Shown here in pieces: positions 5,962 through 7,111 of a stretch of DNA of 7,111 nt (its first letter is position 1; every line of letters starts with the position of its first letter). Under the pieces are notes generated by a model. The model worked only from the letters and a program-made list of their open reading frames with translations, was not told where the DNA came from and did not search any database. Source of the DNA: Allobrachymonas sp. (lineage in GTDB: Bacteria > Pseudomonadota > Gammaproteobacteria > Burkholderiales > Burkholderiaceae_C); contig JAAUOI010000153.1 of assembly GCA_012036375.1 (NCBI GenBank), positions 1 through 7,111 on the forward strand, read 5' to 3'. The position numbers and the translations under genes were made by a program.

Positions 5962-7111
5962 AATATTTCGACTGAATTTGTCACGCCAGACAACCTCCAG
6001 ACTCGCTAGAAGCTTTGTGGCTGCAAGCCTGCTCTGGATCGTCCATTCATCTTTCGCACAAGACGCCCTGCTGCAAAACGCCCAAAACCTGCTCACAGCA
6101 AAACAAGCCACGCAAGCCTATCAACTTCTAAGCCCCCAAGAAACAGCCCGTGCGGGTCAACCTGAGTTTGACTATCTGCTGGGCATTGCCGCGCTCGATT
6201 CGGGGCGCGTCACACAAGCGATTTTTGCTTTTGAGCGCGTGCTGGCCGTGCAGCCGGGCAATGCGCTGGCGCGCGCGGAGCTGGCGCGCGCCTACATCGC
6301 CGCTGGCGAGGCCGACACCGCCAAATCTCAGCTGCAACAAGTCAAAGCCTCGCCCAATGTGCCGCCCGAGGCGCGGGCGAGCGTCGATCGCTTGCTTTCC
6401 AGCCTAGAGAGCAGCTCGCAGGGCAAGCCGCTCAAGATGTATGTAGAAATGGGCTTGGGGCATGACAGCAATTTAAGCGGCGGGCCCAATCTCACCACGT
6501 TTGCTGTGCCCAATATCTTCACCCCATCTTCACCGCCCATCACGGTCACGCTGCCAGCCGCATCGAGGCAGCGCAGCGACAGTGTGTATCAGCTCGGCGC
6601 GGGCTTATCGTATCAGCATGCCTTGAATGCCAGCACCGATCTGACCACCCAGCTCAACTGGCGCAGCACCCAGCCGCAGAGCGAGAAAGATCTCGACACG
6701 CAAACCATCGATGCCAGCATCGGCATCGCCCACACGGCGGGCGCGAATCGTTATTCCCTCAATTTGCAACACGGCCAGCTCTCGTTTGACGGCAACAGCT
6801 ATCGCAAAACCACCGGCATTTCTGGCCAATGGCTGCACAGCTTGAGCGCGATGCAGCAGCTCATGGCTTTTGTGCAACATGCCAGCTTGCGCTACCCTGG
6901 GCCGGGGTTTAGCAACGCCAAACGCAACGTGATCGGCGGCGCCTGGGGGCTGGCGCTCTCTAGCAGCACCAGCATGTAGTCTGGGCGCGGCTTTTGGCGG
7001 CGAACAGGCCGATAAAGTTGCCGCCAAAGAATTGGGCTTCAAACTCACCGGCTTGCGCGCCGGCGGCGAGCATGTGCTCTCGCAGCAGATGCGCTTATTT
7101 GCCAATGTGGG
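5942..7111 (+). CDS. TPR protein with C-terminal outer-membrane beta-barrel (surface lipoprotein assembly modifier-like), frameshifted and cut by the window edge
   Basis: A signal peptide (hydrophobic core near residues 24-38, cleavage after SSFA) is followed by a periplasmic TPR region. This consists of a degenerate repeat near 45-72, a clear one near 76-109 (FDYLLGIAALDSGRVTQAIF) and another near 110-142. A beta-barrel begins around residue 166 with MYVEMGLGHDSNLSGG, the hallmark opening of the SlaM/DUF560 barrel. In studied members (Slam of Neisseria) this architecture moves lipoproteins or other proteins across the outer membrane. Alternating polar/hydrophobic strands with YQLGAGLSYQH-like patterns continue to the break. 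The frame hits TAG at 6977-6979, but the plus-one frame continues the barrel from 6978 to the edge (SLGAAFGGEQADK and on to RLFANVG), so one extra base lies near 6971-6979. The start could be 5942 or 5957; neither has a good ribosome binding site. The client protein is not visible here. Confidence 0.8.

Overview
This window looks like an ordinary chromosomal segment of a moderately GC-rich betaproteobacterium, most likely Burkholderiales/Comamonadaceae. The reasons are an Alcaligenes-type cytochrome c', the divergent b561 neighbour, a DUF1569 Tat-type protein, a TPR/beta-barrel secretion protein, and an intergenic palindromic repeat resembling ones I recall from Comamonadaceae. The assignment is inference; no rRNA or other marker gene is present.

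Layout: (1) At 1-80 on the minus strand there may be the start of an exported protein that leaves the window. (2) At 135-673 on the minus strand lie a terminator and a cytochrome c' gene broken by a one-base insertion. (3) At 674-898 is a divergent intergenic region with a 20-bp near-palindrome. (4) At 899-1582 on the plus strand is an intact cytochrome b561. (5) At 1625-3974 on the plus strand are an M20 metallopeptidase (frameshifted at its last codons) and an intact monoacylglycerol-lipase-like hydrolase, tightly spaced. (6) At 4054-5129 on the minus strand is a patatin-like phospholipase with a one-base deletion, flanked by two direct copies of a 44-bp repeat exactly 1220 bp apart. (7) At 5285-5823 on the plus strand is a DUF1569 (DinB-like) Tat-exported protein with a one-base deletion, behind a good promoter that predicts a leaderless mRNA. 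(8) From 5942 to the right edge on the plus strand is a TPR plus outer-membrane beta-barrel protein of the surface lipoprotein assembly modifier (SlaM) type, frameshifted near 6975.

The genes form small functional groups rather than one system. The cytochrome c'/b561 pair suggests periplasmic and membrane haem redox or NO handling. The peptidase and lipase are probably cotranscribed scavenging enzymes. The patatin gene is an independent convergent unit. The last two genes encode envelope or exported proteins.

The most striking property is quality-related. Five of the seven well-supported genes carry exactly one single-base frameshift, each restored by adding or removing one base, and three of these are one-base losses in short homopolymers. 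This fits uncorrected indel errors in an error-prone or low-coverage assembly better than biology. I found no CRISPR array, integrase, transposase, defence module, tRNA or rRNA, and no convincing undescribed system. The points most worth checking are the repeat pair around patatin, the palindrome between the cytochrome genes, the predicted leaderless promoter and the TPR-barrel protein.
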